64,000 nt of DNA from contig OZ021729.1 of assembly GCA_963978545.1 (NCBI GenBank), forward strand, positions 85,602,670 through 85,666,669, given 5' to 3'. The position numbers and the translations under genes were made by a program. Origin of the DNA: Linyphia triangularis. Taxonomy: Eukaryota > Arthropoda > Arachnida > Araneae > Linyphiidae. The notes under the pieces were generated by a model. That model had not been told where the DNA came from. It saw only the letters and a list, made by a program, of their open reading frames with translations, and searched no databases. Of this stretch, positions 23,301 to 35,300 are shown piece by piece. Each line of letters opens with the position of its first letter. Position 1 is the stretch's first letter.

Positions 23301-26300
23301 TTAGGAATCTTGTAATTTGATTTAATTTTTTTTAAAAAAGTTTTTGGAACTAGCATACTATGGATTTTATACAGTTTTTGTACAAATATTTAAAAAAAAA
23401 AAAAATTCTAAATATTTTATTGAAAAATTATGAGGAAATTTTTTATATGAATTATAAAAAGTAATTTAATGCAAAAATGAAGTGATTTTTTTTTTTAAAT
23501 ATATCAAATTTAGGTAACTTAAAAAATTTGAAGTTTTTTAATTAAAAAATTTTTTTTTTTTTTTAAACCTAAAAGTTTAAAATAGTTATTTTAGTTTTAA
23601 ATCATAATACAATTCTGTATAAAAAAATTTCAGAAAAATAATTCTAAAAACAAAGATTTTAGAATTTTGTGTCCTGGACCTCCCTTAACTGTGGTTAACT
23701 TCAGTTGAATGTCAACCTTTTCCCAATATTACTCTTTATGTTATTAGAAATTTGTATAATTTGAAGCACTTAAGAAAGTCCCACCCATTTCAATCCATAC
23801 CCACATGAATCCTTATCAACCGCAAAATTCACTTTAAAAAAAACAAGTGTAATAAAGAGAGAACACTTTCACCTATCCATCATTCCGAAATGAGTGGTTG
23901 TTTCTTGAAGAAGAAAAGTGGATTGTCATCCTTGCCCTCGATTCGCGGTAAGCGAGTGGGCATCACTGATCAGACTGTCTTGTGACCTTGGGGGCATCCC
24001 ACCCCACACACAAGTTCCATTGCGCTCGTTCCTTGAGCATGCTCCATGAGCTTTTCTTAAGTTCTTGACCTCTGGGGGTATGTTTCTCTTCTTATTTGTA
24101 GGTGTAAAGTTTAAAGAGTTATGCTGTTGTGAATAATTTAAAATCGGGGGGGAAGTAATTTATGATTTTTTTTGTGTGCTGATAACTTGCTAAGTGGGCT
24201 ACCCGAGTTAAATTTTTACTATGAGCACTTGCAATGTTGCACATGTCAATCAGTTGTTTTGAAAGGACTGCGAAAGGAAGGAATAAAATTCCTTAAAGCA
24301 AATCTCTGGGTTTATTGTTTTACATTTATATTTGTATTGTCTTCATATGAAAATGGTACAGGGATTTTTTTTTTATTGTCTTTGGAGTAGTGAGAAAAGT
24401 TCCTTTTGAACCTTTACACTAACTTATAGCCAGGTGTAAATCATGTGCTATAGTTTTTTTTTTTTTCAAACTGTTTTTAAGAAATTGGTTATGACTTTAT
24501 GAAAGCGTGAATGATTCTTTAATACAAATTACCCTTCATATACTTTAATTGCTTTTGTATTATTCACTATATCCTTGCTACAATGTTGCTCAATATTCTC
24601 TGCTATAATTTAATTTTGTATGACTTGTTAAATGAGTATTTTTTATGGGTTTACCAATAGAGTTGCTAAAAATCATGCGACATGCATTGCATGTTAAAAA
24701 GTTGGCGCTGTTGTGTGACACCCACTTCCAGTAAAGCTTCTCAATTCCTGGAAATATTCTGGGTTTATAATTTGGTTCCACATAAGAAGCTCGAATCAAT
24801 GAATATAATATAAGTGCACTATAGCACATGACTTGCTTTTGTAATTTTTTCTAACGTGCATTTGTGTACAATTTTCATTTTGCCATGCTATAATTATGAT
24901 ATACATTAATTTATTTCACATACTTATAATTCATGTTTATACATAAAGCTTAAAAGGGGGAATCATTGTCTAATATATATATATTTTAATTCTGCATGAC
25001 TTGTTAGTATTTTTGTTTAATTTTGGAGTGTGCTATAAAAATAACTTGAAAACCTCTAAAAAATTTATTTTAGATTTCTAGTGCATAAAATTGATTGAAA
25101 ATTTAGAAAACCTTTTTGATTTTGATTGTTTATTATCACGAATTCTTTCCCTAAGGCATGATGGTGTAGGATTACCAAAGAAAGAAAACACACACACACT
25201 TTATCTTCAATTTCTAAAATTTTTTTACATAGCAGCAGCAAAGTTGCAAACTTCATGTTCGAATGCTTTCATAGCTCAATCATAGTTGTTATAGGTTGGC
25301 GATATTCCATACCTTTTTTGAAAGTCCACTTTAACCATTGAAGCTTTTATTTTTGCTACTATTTACAATTGAAAACTAATACCATTCTAAAAACATAATT
25401 CGGAATAAAAAGAATCAGTATTTCTCAAATAATTATATTTTGATAATTATTTATAAAATATTATGTGTAAAAGTTTTATGAAATTTCTAGATTTAGCTCA
25501 TTTCTTTTATGAATTTGAAATGTTTAAAAACGCATATTTTCTGGCACTTAATAACTAATAAAAAAAAAAGGATAAGATGAGTTATTGTTTTTCATAGTAA
25601 ACTTCCTGAACTAATCCTTACTTGTGACTAAGTATTTTGCAAATAACTGTTAGTCTTTGAAGTTTATGAATATATATATAAATGTCTATAGATTGTACTT
25701 GAATTTGCGCTTTTATAGTCAACATGTGTCAATAACGGCGCTTATCCGCTTTGCCGTAACCAACTAACCCACTAACCGCTCTTGCAGCTCTTTCCCTAAA
25801 CGAGCTCAACCACCCAACTCTCTCAGTCTGTGCATCGGCAACAACCGAACGTGTCGCAAGATGGCCTCCGTCGAATCGATCGGCGCCTGCTCCCTCGATT
25901 TCGAGGCGAGTGCTGCCGAGTTTAGCGCTAAGGGAGATCTGACTGCCTCCGAGTGCACCCTGCACAGTTGCGCAACATCCGTCCAAGAGGAAGGCGAACA
26001 GAGGTCTTGGATCTGTTTTCCTGTTTTAATTTTTGTTGAAAATTTATTGTTAAGGGGACATTTTGCCATCTGATAGGGTTCCCACTGTCATTAAAAGTGC
26101 TTAATGTTTTTTAATTGATTTCCAGGCTTTAAAAGTGCTTGTAGGTCCTTAAAAGTCCTTAATTTTTGTCTCTTATCCACACCGCACCTACATTTTTGGT
26201 TATATTTGTATTGTTACGAATTTTTGTATATTTGTAAATATTTCGTAGTGTTAATTTTGTAAATAAGATTTATGTACATTTTGCATAAGGCAGTGTAATA

Positions 26301-29300
26301 GTTTGTCTTAGTTTGCTTCCCCGCAATGTGTGTGTTGATGCTTGGTAACGAGTTTTACAAAGGTAACTCTGGGAAGCGAGTTTTAAGGAGCAGAGCATTT
26401 AACATTATGGTAATGGGAATCTCGCCAAATTGGCGACGGTTTTGGCAACTAATTTTTGTCGCCAAATGTCGCCAAACTTGGCTACCATTTGGCGACATTT
26501 TCGGTCCCCATGTACATGTATAGGACTTTTCGACTACGATCTGGAAAGTTCTCCAAATATCTACCTCTAGAAGTCTCCAGAAGGTTTGTCTCCTATAAAA
26601 GCTCGGCCATGAGTCAGTAGACAGTTAGTTGACTGATTTTGAGTCACTGAGTTAGTTGTTAGCTGAGTCCATTAGTTGACTGGAATTACTGAGTTTCAGT
26701 GAGCATTCAGAGTAGTTCTAAAGCGAACTGTATTGCATTGTCTTTTGCAGTGATTTAGCAGTTGTGTTGTCAAAGTTTTTAACTGCTGTTTTGTGCTCTA
26801 TTGTTGTGAAAAGAGCTGTATTCTGTCTACTAGAACGAGAAGTTCTGGAGTTGTAAAGGAATCTGTGAAGAGTTATTTTGGAATAAATTTCAGCAAGTTT
26901 TGATCTGCTTTGGCTTCAAATCTTTCGAACCCGTCCAACGCAACAGTATTCAGCATGCATCTACTTGTACGTCGTTTGATTCATATTTGCTGATTAGTGA
27001 AGTAGAAATCGAATGGTTTTAGTTACACACTGTTCTCTGTGCAATGAACATGTGAGATTAGTGTTTATGTTTTGTTAACCAATTATCGAAGACTATCGTC
27101 AAAGTTTATTTTTGAGGCAAAATGTGAATTGTGCATGACATTTTTTTTTATACTAATGCTCTGGGTAAAGCAGTTGTAAAGTCACACATTAAAGACCTAG
27201 TGCATGAAAACAAATATTCAAAAGTCAGTAAAAAATATTATTTATGTCCTTAGAAGTCATTGATTTTCGATCTATGATTTCAGTGGAAACCTTGTCTGAA
27301 CTTTTTTTATTATTGTATTTTTAAATAATAGAATAGATGTCTCTTATTTGAATTTATATGAAAAAATGATATTTGATAAAAAAAATTTAAATTCGTTTTC
27401 ATTTTTTATTTAAATTTAAATTTTTTTCACACAATTTTTTCTAAAAAAATCTTTGAACTATTGTTATAAAAGAATTGGCATTAAAATCTGGAATAATCGT
27501 AGCAATTAATTATAATATAATGTTTATTCATAATTATAATAAAAAAAAAATTCTATGAATCTGCATTAATTTTACTTCAGTGTTAATGACTTCAGTGTTT
27601 ACTTCAGTATAAATAAAAATACTATATCATATTTAAGTAAAAATTTTGCCGACCAAACGGTATAGTGGTTAGCGTGCTAGCTTCTAAACCGCGAGGTTGC
27701 GGGTTCCGAGTCCCGTGTTAGGCATGGGTGTTTGTAAATGTATGTTGGCTTGTCTAATGACGAATGTATTATAGCCCTCGTGTTGCTGACGGTGCCAGAT
27801 AATCTGAATGCAACCAACTAATTAAGTAAAAATTTAAGTTTTCTCCGTTTATTAGAAAAAAAGCCTGAGCGCTTCCCAATATCAACAAAAAACAGTGAGG
27901 AAAAGCCATTTAAAGTTTTCATTTCTTAGGAACAACATCCTTTCATCCAGTATAAAATGTCGCATAACTCATTAAAAAACATAGATACAGTTTTAAAATT
28001 TGCATGCGCATTTAGAAGATTCCAAACTATAATTATAGCAAATAAGAAATTTGAAAATGTGACTATTTTGTTGGGAAAGTTTACCTTTAAAATTATTAGG
28101 GCAAAATATCTGAAAACATGAATTAAAATAATATTGCTACATTTATATTTCTCATAATATATTATATGAAAAAATTAATAGGCATATAATGTACCTTTAA
28201 GGTTGCACGTTAGCAGTTTTGCAGTAGAGACAAATGGATAGTGTAATTTTTTTTTTTTTTTTAAATCAGATTTTTACAAAATAAATTATGCAATAAGCGG
28301 GAGAAATTTGGTTCATGTTCTATGATTTCAGACTAGTTACAAGTTTCATCTTCACTATGTACCATTAATTATACCTCAGAACATAGCCTTCAGTTCCATA
28401 TAATATTTTTATTCTACAAAATAACCCTGCGCTTTATTTTCAACTTTAATCGTTTTCAATCTAAAGTGTCCCTGAACTTTGGTATTTTAATAATTGTTAC
28501 TTCCTCTATTAATATAATTAAACTATGATTTTATTATTAAAAAAATCACATTCTTTTTGCTGTAGTATTGTCAAATAAGTATAGGAAATCTAGTAATTAA
28601 AAAAATATATATATATACAAAAATCTATATATGTCCAGATACTTTTGAGTACAACTATAGAGCTTCTTATATTTTGTTAGTCCTACATTCATCCTTACCT
28701 TACTTGCATGGATATTATCAGTGATTCTCAAATAAATCAGTTAGCTGATATCATCAAAGAGATAACTCTTTGTATCTTGATAATAAACAATTGGCATAAG
28801 ATGGTGGAGTTGACCAAAAGTGCTGTCATATCAAGTTTTTCTCGTACTATTTGCAGTTTGTGATAAATTAGTATTAAACAATTGTTGGGCTATGTCAAGG
28901 AACAATTCGTTTTCTCAATTCTCCATTAAAGCTGATTTAAAGTCTCGGGTCTTGTATTGGGGTTGAGGTACATGCTTGCTCAAAATCTCATGATATTTAT
29001 TTGCTATAAGACTCCGCGTGGTTAAACTATAAAGTGGCAGAAGGCGGAGTCTACCTGATTTCGAAAAAGTTGGACTCTGATCGTTCTTTGCCTTAGCCCT
29101 TCGATTGATTTGTTGTGTTATGGAAGTTATTCACAAGAAATCAACCTATTGTTTTTTACCATTTCTAAGTTTTTGAGTATTTGTTTCCTGTATAAACTTT
29201 AATATTAAGTTTTTGTGTAGTGTTATGATGCACTAATTCTCCTTTTAATTTGCAAAAAAAAAACCTAATTATTCAGTGGGATAAATTATTTATACAACAC

Positions 29301-32300
29301 TTATACTTTATATGTAAGACCAGATAATTTAGTTAAATCTAAATGTAAGTGGTAATTTCTAAAGTAATTATAATTTGTGTGCCATTATAAAAAGCTAAAT
29401 GAATTGGATTAGCCAGTTACTGATGAAAACCTAAAACTTTTTCTTCTGTCTGTGCATTGCTTGAAATATAATAAGAAAAGTTGTAATGTGCAAATATAAG
29501 TTAAATCTGTAAATATAAGTTAATTAAGTAAAATCAGTTTCCATAACTATTGTGGTTTAACCCTATTCGAGCCATTTTCTTGGTATATCATCTTTGAATA
29601 TTGTGACACTGTAGTGTTTTTATTCAAATTCTCGTAAGATTAATTGGGATGTTTAATTCTAATATTAAGCTTTAATAAATTTAGATATATACTATTTTTA
29701 TTTAGGAATTGTAAAAAGTGCTCATCCGGAAATTATAATAATCCAGTCTTAACAGAATTGTGTTCTTGATCCTTTTATTCATAGCTCTATGTTATGTAAA
29801 CCCCCTTTCAATCTATTTTACTTTTTGTCAGTCTGGGTTTAGTGTTTACCTCCCGAGAATAACCTCAATCTCGTTTTTCAGAGAGTCCATCGACAAACTA
29901 AAGTTGACAAACGGCTTCAAGCCCTGCTCGACGGATAAAAGCCTATGCACGGTCGCTGAGATAAAGCTCCCCTCCTACGTGAGTATCAGCTGTGCCATCA
30001 ACGGCTATCCCGGCTACAGCCGCTTCTGCCGCAGCCGCGACAACAGCCCAGCCCGCTCCAGCCTCCGCAAGACCAGCTTGGAGCCTAGTATGCTAGCAGA
30101 CAGCACAAAAGACTCGTACGAGTCGCATCGATATTCGCGGTCCCAGTCAGACTGCAACGGAACGATGCACACGACTCAGACTGTCTTCACAGAGTCCAAG
30201 AGAGTCACGGTCAGCAAGCAAATACAGGTACTGATAAACAAAATTTATTTTCTCTTTATGAATACGAATAGTGTTTAGTTTTTATCCTCTACTTTTTTTT
30301 TTTTGCTTGTGTGCAAGACTTTTTGCATTTTGTCTCACAAAATCAGGGGTGGCATTCGCCCTAAAATTCCTAATATTTCTTAAATTTTTTATATCCCCTT
30401 AAAATTTTTTAAATTGTACTTCATTTTCTTTATAATTCCTAAAAAAAGTATTAAGTCCTCCAAAAATTCCACGATTTTCCCTCAAAACCAGCGGGAAAAA
30501 AACCCTGTTATTGGTGGATTTAATTAAATTTGCATGTTTGTCAAAATGGTATGATTGTTTAATTATATAAGTGTTTTGCTGAAAAACTGTTTGATGTTAA
30601 GTTTTTTGAAAATTGGCCTGTTTTTGCTGGTATTAAAATTAATTTGATGAGAATATCTACTTTAGGAGCCTATTTCAGCTTCAAAAGAAGTATCCCTAAT
30701 TGTTTTAAACTTATCCCTAAAATTTTAAATATTTTCTCTAAAATTTTAAGTATTTTCACTAAAATGTTTGGGAATGGACAATTCCCGCATTTTTAATTTT
30801 TTTTTTATTCAATTCTAAATGTTTCGAAAAGGCCATAAAAACAAAAATTTCTTTCTCAATTTCGCTTTTTCTTTTTTTAAATTTGCAATCAAAGTTACCC
30901 TGTTTGATGTTGGCGAGAAAACGATTCATTCGTCTCGAATTGAATGTGATGTCAAGGCTTCCACATCTTGGCTTGAAACGCGGCAGTGGAAACCAGTTTT
31001 GCAAGTTTCTTGCAAATCGCGCCAACCTGTACTTGATATGGCAATGATTTACTAGCGCCAACTATTGGGTAGAAACCTCACAATAACCATAGAAACAGTA
31101 GGAACCCTTAACGTCACAGATTTTGTTGTGTGTTTTGATCGGACTGGTTTTGGCTCGGTTTTGAGGCATTTTCTTTTCTTAATATTTAAATAACTATTTT
31201 TTTTTTTTAAGAACTTTTGTTTAAATATTTGGAATCAGAAAGAAATTCTTCATAAATATAAACTAATTTCACTTGTTTTTAAAAAATGCAGGAATTGTCT
31301 ATTATCTCTAAATTTCCTCAGAAAAGTTAAATCGGACCAACCCTGATGGGCCTTGTGCCAGTAGTTGGTCGTCATTTTTGTATTTGTATTAATCCAAAGT
31401 GTACTCGACTCGTTTCCTTCATCCTCAGGTACCCCTCAAGTCCAGCATCAAGTACACCACTGAGGTGTCACTGAGCAACGGCCACTCCTCGGAAAGGAGG
31501 ACGGTGGTCCGGGAGGAGTCGAACGGCCACGAGCTGGCGAAGGAGGTCGGCGAATCCGGGACGAAATCCCTGGTTCAGCAGAGGATCGAGAGCTTGTACG
31601 GGAGGGAGGACGTGCAAGTGAGCAGGAGGGGGAAAGACGTAAATGGGGATTGTATAGCGTCCACGAGTCCCACTCCTAATGGAAAGAACCATGTTGGTAA
31701 GGTACCTTGTGACTGATATTTATTGGGAGGTTAAGAGGGAATTCCAGTAAGGTTCAATCCCTATACTCGTTATGTTCAGGGATGACAGTTTTCCTCCTTT
31801 TTTGGGTTTTTTATGTAACATTTTCCTGCTTTGTCCCTGTTTTGAGGATCCACATTTCTCTGATCTGAACCAGTTTTTCCTGCAAAAAGTATTCTTTTCC
31901 CCATGTCTAAACGAAAGATTTTCTCTCTTAGCTCCCCTTTCTTCACAGATTACTTTGCTAACTAGAAATATTTGAATTGTAATTATTATATAGTTTGAGA
32001 AATTTCACTGTATCTTTAAAATGATTGAAACATCCTTCCTGCATACTTTTTTTTTGTTGAATTTTTTGTGTATTCCTCCCGCAAGCCTTTTTAATGAATT
32101 TTTGGATTTCCTCCTTTTTACTCTCTGATCACTCTCATCCCTGTATGTTACTATATTCTAGCCCAGTGCGTTTAGTAACTACTTTGTTAAAAATCTTGAA
32201 ATTTGTTGAGTAGGTACGAAATCAAATAACATAAATTGTTGTTTGATGTTGTATCTATTATAAATGAAAATTAAAATAGCAAGGGACAAAACCAGGTGGA

Positions 32301-35300
32301 GCCACTGCATATGCATTGACGTAAGAATTTCAAATGTAAAATAAAACATATTGGACGCTATTTTCGAGTTTTTAATTTGTGTCATTTCATTAAGTGATCA
32401 TTTTCATGAAGTGGTGATTATTTTCACATTGGGTAGAAGATTGTAACATAGCGAGTTTAGGGAATGATCCTTAGTAGGACTTTCTCTTAAAAATTCAAGT
32501 CAAGGGTAACCTTATCAAAGATATAAAATGAATTAGATTTACATTATTTCATTAGGATTAGTTCATATTAATCGATTTTTTTTTTTTTAGAATTTGTGTA
32601 CAAAAATATAAGTAACTTTCAGCATTAGTTCCTCGTGTGCATGTTTATGGATTTTAAAGTTGTATTTCTCTACTAAACTTCAACTTAACTTGACATCACT
32701 AGACGGTAGATCGTCGCAGTGCTCATAGGTATTTAATCCATTTTGGCGGCGTGAAAGCATAATGTTCGCCAAACCACAACCCTGTAGAGAACAAAGGGCT
32801 ATAAGATTTGGCGAGAATTATGTCTTCACTCCGCTAAAATGGATTAACTACCTATGAGCTCGGTGAAGATCTATCGTCTAGTGATGTCAAGTTAAGTTGG
32901 AGTTTAGTATAGTGTGAGGTTAACATTTTGTAACGTATCAAAATTGTGTTTAGAATTAAACTGCAGCATTTTTTGTAATTTTTTTATAATAAAATTTTTA
33001 GTTATATTTTTTAAATCGCTCAATTGGAAGTTCAGGAAACTTATTTGTTAAAAAAAAATGATGTAATTACTAAATAATAAGAATGTATACCTTCTTAGAA
33101 TCTTATAAATCAGAAATACTATGTTATAAATGTTGCAGCTAAATGTAACTGCTTTATAAGAATAATTGAGTTAATTAAATGAAAAAGATGCTCATTCAGT
33201 TGAAGTTAGCCAAAAAATCTTAACTTTGATTTAAATCTATGTCATCGACACCATAATGTCTTGTCCACATTTAAGCTATCAGCATTTGTACTGAGATGGG
33301 CAGCTTGACTAGCTTTACTGTAAACGATTCCGACAAACCTAATTATACAAAGTAACCTTACAAAGTACTTTATATTATGTAACAGTAAGTGACTAATTGC
33401 TGTTTTTTTAACTGGTGAGAACTCCAGGAGTTCAAAGAGGGGTGTCCACATAGAACATCAGGCGGGACCATGCTTTTTCTAGTCTCATTGAAAAACTATC
33501 TCTTCTTTTCTTGTTCAAATTCCAGAGTTCCCTTGCAATCCTGAAAGATAATGATGCATGTAACATCTTTAATGTCAATGAAACCGAACTTTTTCAGAAA
33601 GGACTCAAAATTGTTTAATCCGAGTAAGTTTTGTTTCAAAAGGGGAAACAGTAGAAGAAAACTAAGCGAATGAAAATACCGAAATTCCCCGAGAAGTTAT
33701 AATAGCATTAAAACAACGTGGGCTTTTCGAAAAATGTATAAGTTTCGAAGATTATGTTCCAATGGATAACAACATTTTTTATGTTGGAAAGTTTTACGAA
33801 ATCCAAAATATCAAAGCAGTGCTGAGTAAAAGAAGGGCAGAAGAACGAAAAAGTAAATCGGCCGATACCGACAACAAACGTGTGACAATGCCATTTTTAG
33901 CAGTACTGCGTGTTGCCCTCAACACAACTTTGCATCGCTTTCTCCTAGGAAAAGATAATCAGAATGCCTGAAAAATTTAGTTGTAATTGATGACTTTTGG
34001 AATAATTGCTCCCAAAAGAGCAAAGCATAATGTTTCGTCAATTCTTTCAAATACGACGAAGTATGTAATTTGACATGTTAACTTGCAATAATTTTTTTTT
34101 TTAAAGAATTTCTAATGCGATGTAATTTTAATTAATAAACTTTTGTAGCTATTGAATTTTTACTTTAAAAACTTTTTATACTTAGATATTGTGTATGACA
34201 AATTCAAAATTTATGGCTTTCACTTAAATATGTGTTAGGAACTTAAGTCAAACTCTACGTTCCATGAAATTGTGAGAAATTCCTTTTTTGTTTTTTGAAA
34301 AATGATTTTAATGTTTTTGGAATAAATCAAACTACAGTTAAGGTGAATTAGTTTTAAAGGTCCCTTGCAATTTGTTTTAACTTTGTTTGACTGTACAAAC
34401 AATATCGTATCCATAACTTGAAAACAAAATTAGAGCTTGCTTTCGGGGTGCTTATTTCAACCTCAATTTCAATAATAGATGTTTCAATATTTTCTTATAT
34501 TAACGTATTTTCCTCTGTGTGTGCAGGCTCCATCAGTCCGCCCGTGTTCAGGCACCTGAACAAGGACTTTCGAAAACAGCTCCAAATAAACATTCCCAAG
34601 AAATGCGACCCCGACAAGACGAGGGTCGGCAAGTCTCTTCAAAAAGATGTCGTCCGAGATCTGCCGTCGTCGAAAAAAGAGAACGGTTTCTCGTCCATCT
34701 CCAATGGAGTGGGTCATGACGAATGTAAGTTCAAATTAATTTCTTAAGCCTCACAATGTAAGAATTTTCCAGATAAGAATTTGGTGAGGTTTATTGCTTA
34801 AACTGTTTAAAAAAAATTTCAATATAAATTTTTTCTACTGGTGAATAACTTTTGATACTCTGCATTATTACATCTCAGAAATACAATATTAACACAAATT
34901 TAGTTGTTCATCAACAGCTGTGTTTTAAAATCTTTAAATTTTGAATACCTAATTTATAAGGGTTAAGAAAGTGTTCAAATACACCGACTCTATTTAATTA
35001 TTAAATTTATTTCAATTTTCAGTAAATGCAGAATAAGAATATTGACAGTATGTCATAATAAATTCTTACAATGTCAACTTTATATTGGTACTCTGTGATT
35101 TTTCTCTTGTTTCAAACTGATTGGAAAAAAAATTTGTATTTTAGTCTCATTTTTAAATCCAAAAGGTACATTGAATGTTCAATTCTCCCCTGTTTTTATG
35201 TCAACAATAATTTCATGTTTTGATACGATATCGTGTGTCTTTGTGCGAGTCATTTTCTGTTGTTCTGTGAGAGGATCTGAAAAAAAAAACTGTCGATCAC

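Larger units (their letters stand above)
26074..27294 (+). mobile_element. CAGGGTTCCCAC-type element (long subfamily), 5-bp target duplication, split by a solo LTR
   Basis: The left end is TAGGGTTCCCACTGTCATTA and the right end CAGTGGAAACCTTG. TCTGA flanks both ends (26069-26073, 27295-27299). The body matches 14868-15750. The LTR 26212-26945 lies inside it. Without that LTR the element would be about 480 bp. Confidence 0.8.

Noticed and set aside
24590..24829. - strand frame with CNAC...HLTSH resembling a BED zinc finger
   Set aside because: Spacing fits only loosely, no other transposase part is nearby, and chance in AT-rich DNA is likely.
27648..27724. Possible functional tRNA gene
   Set aside because: A- and B-box-like motifs are present, but the acceptor and anticodon arms do not pair. 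A second diverged copy with target duplication shows it is a SINE.
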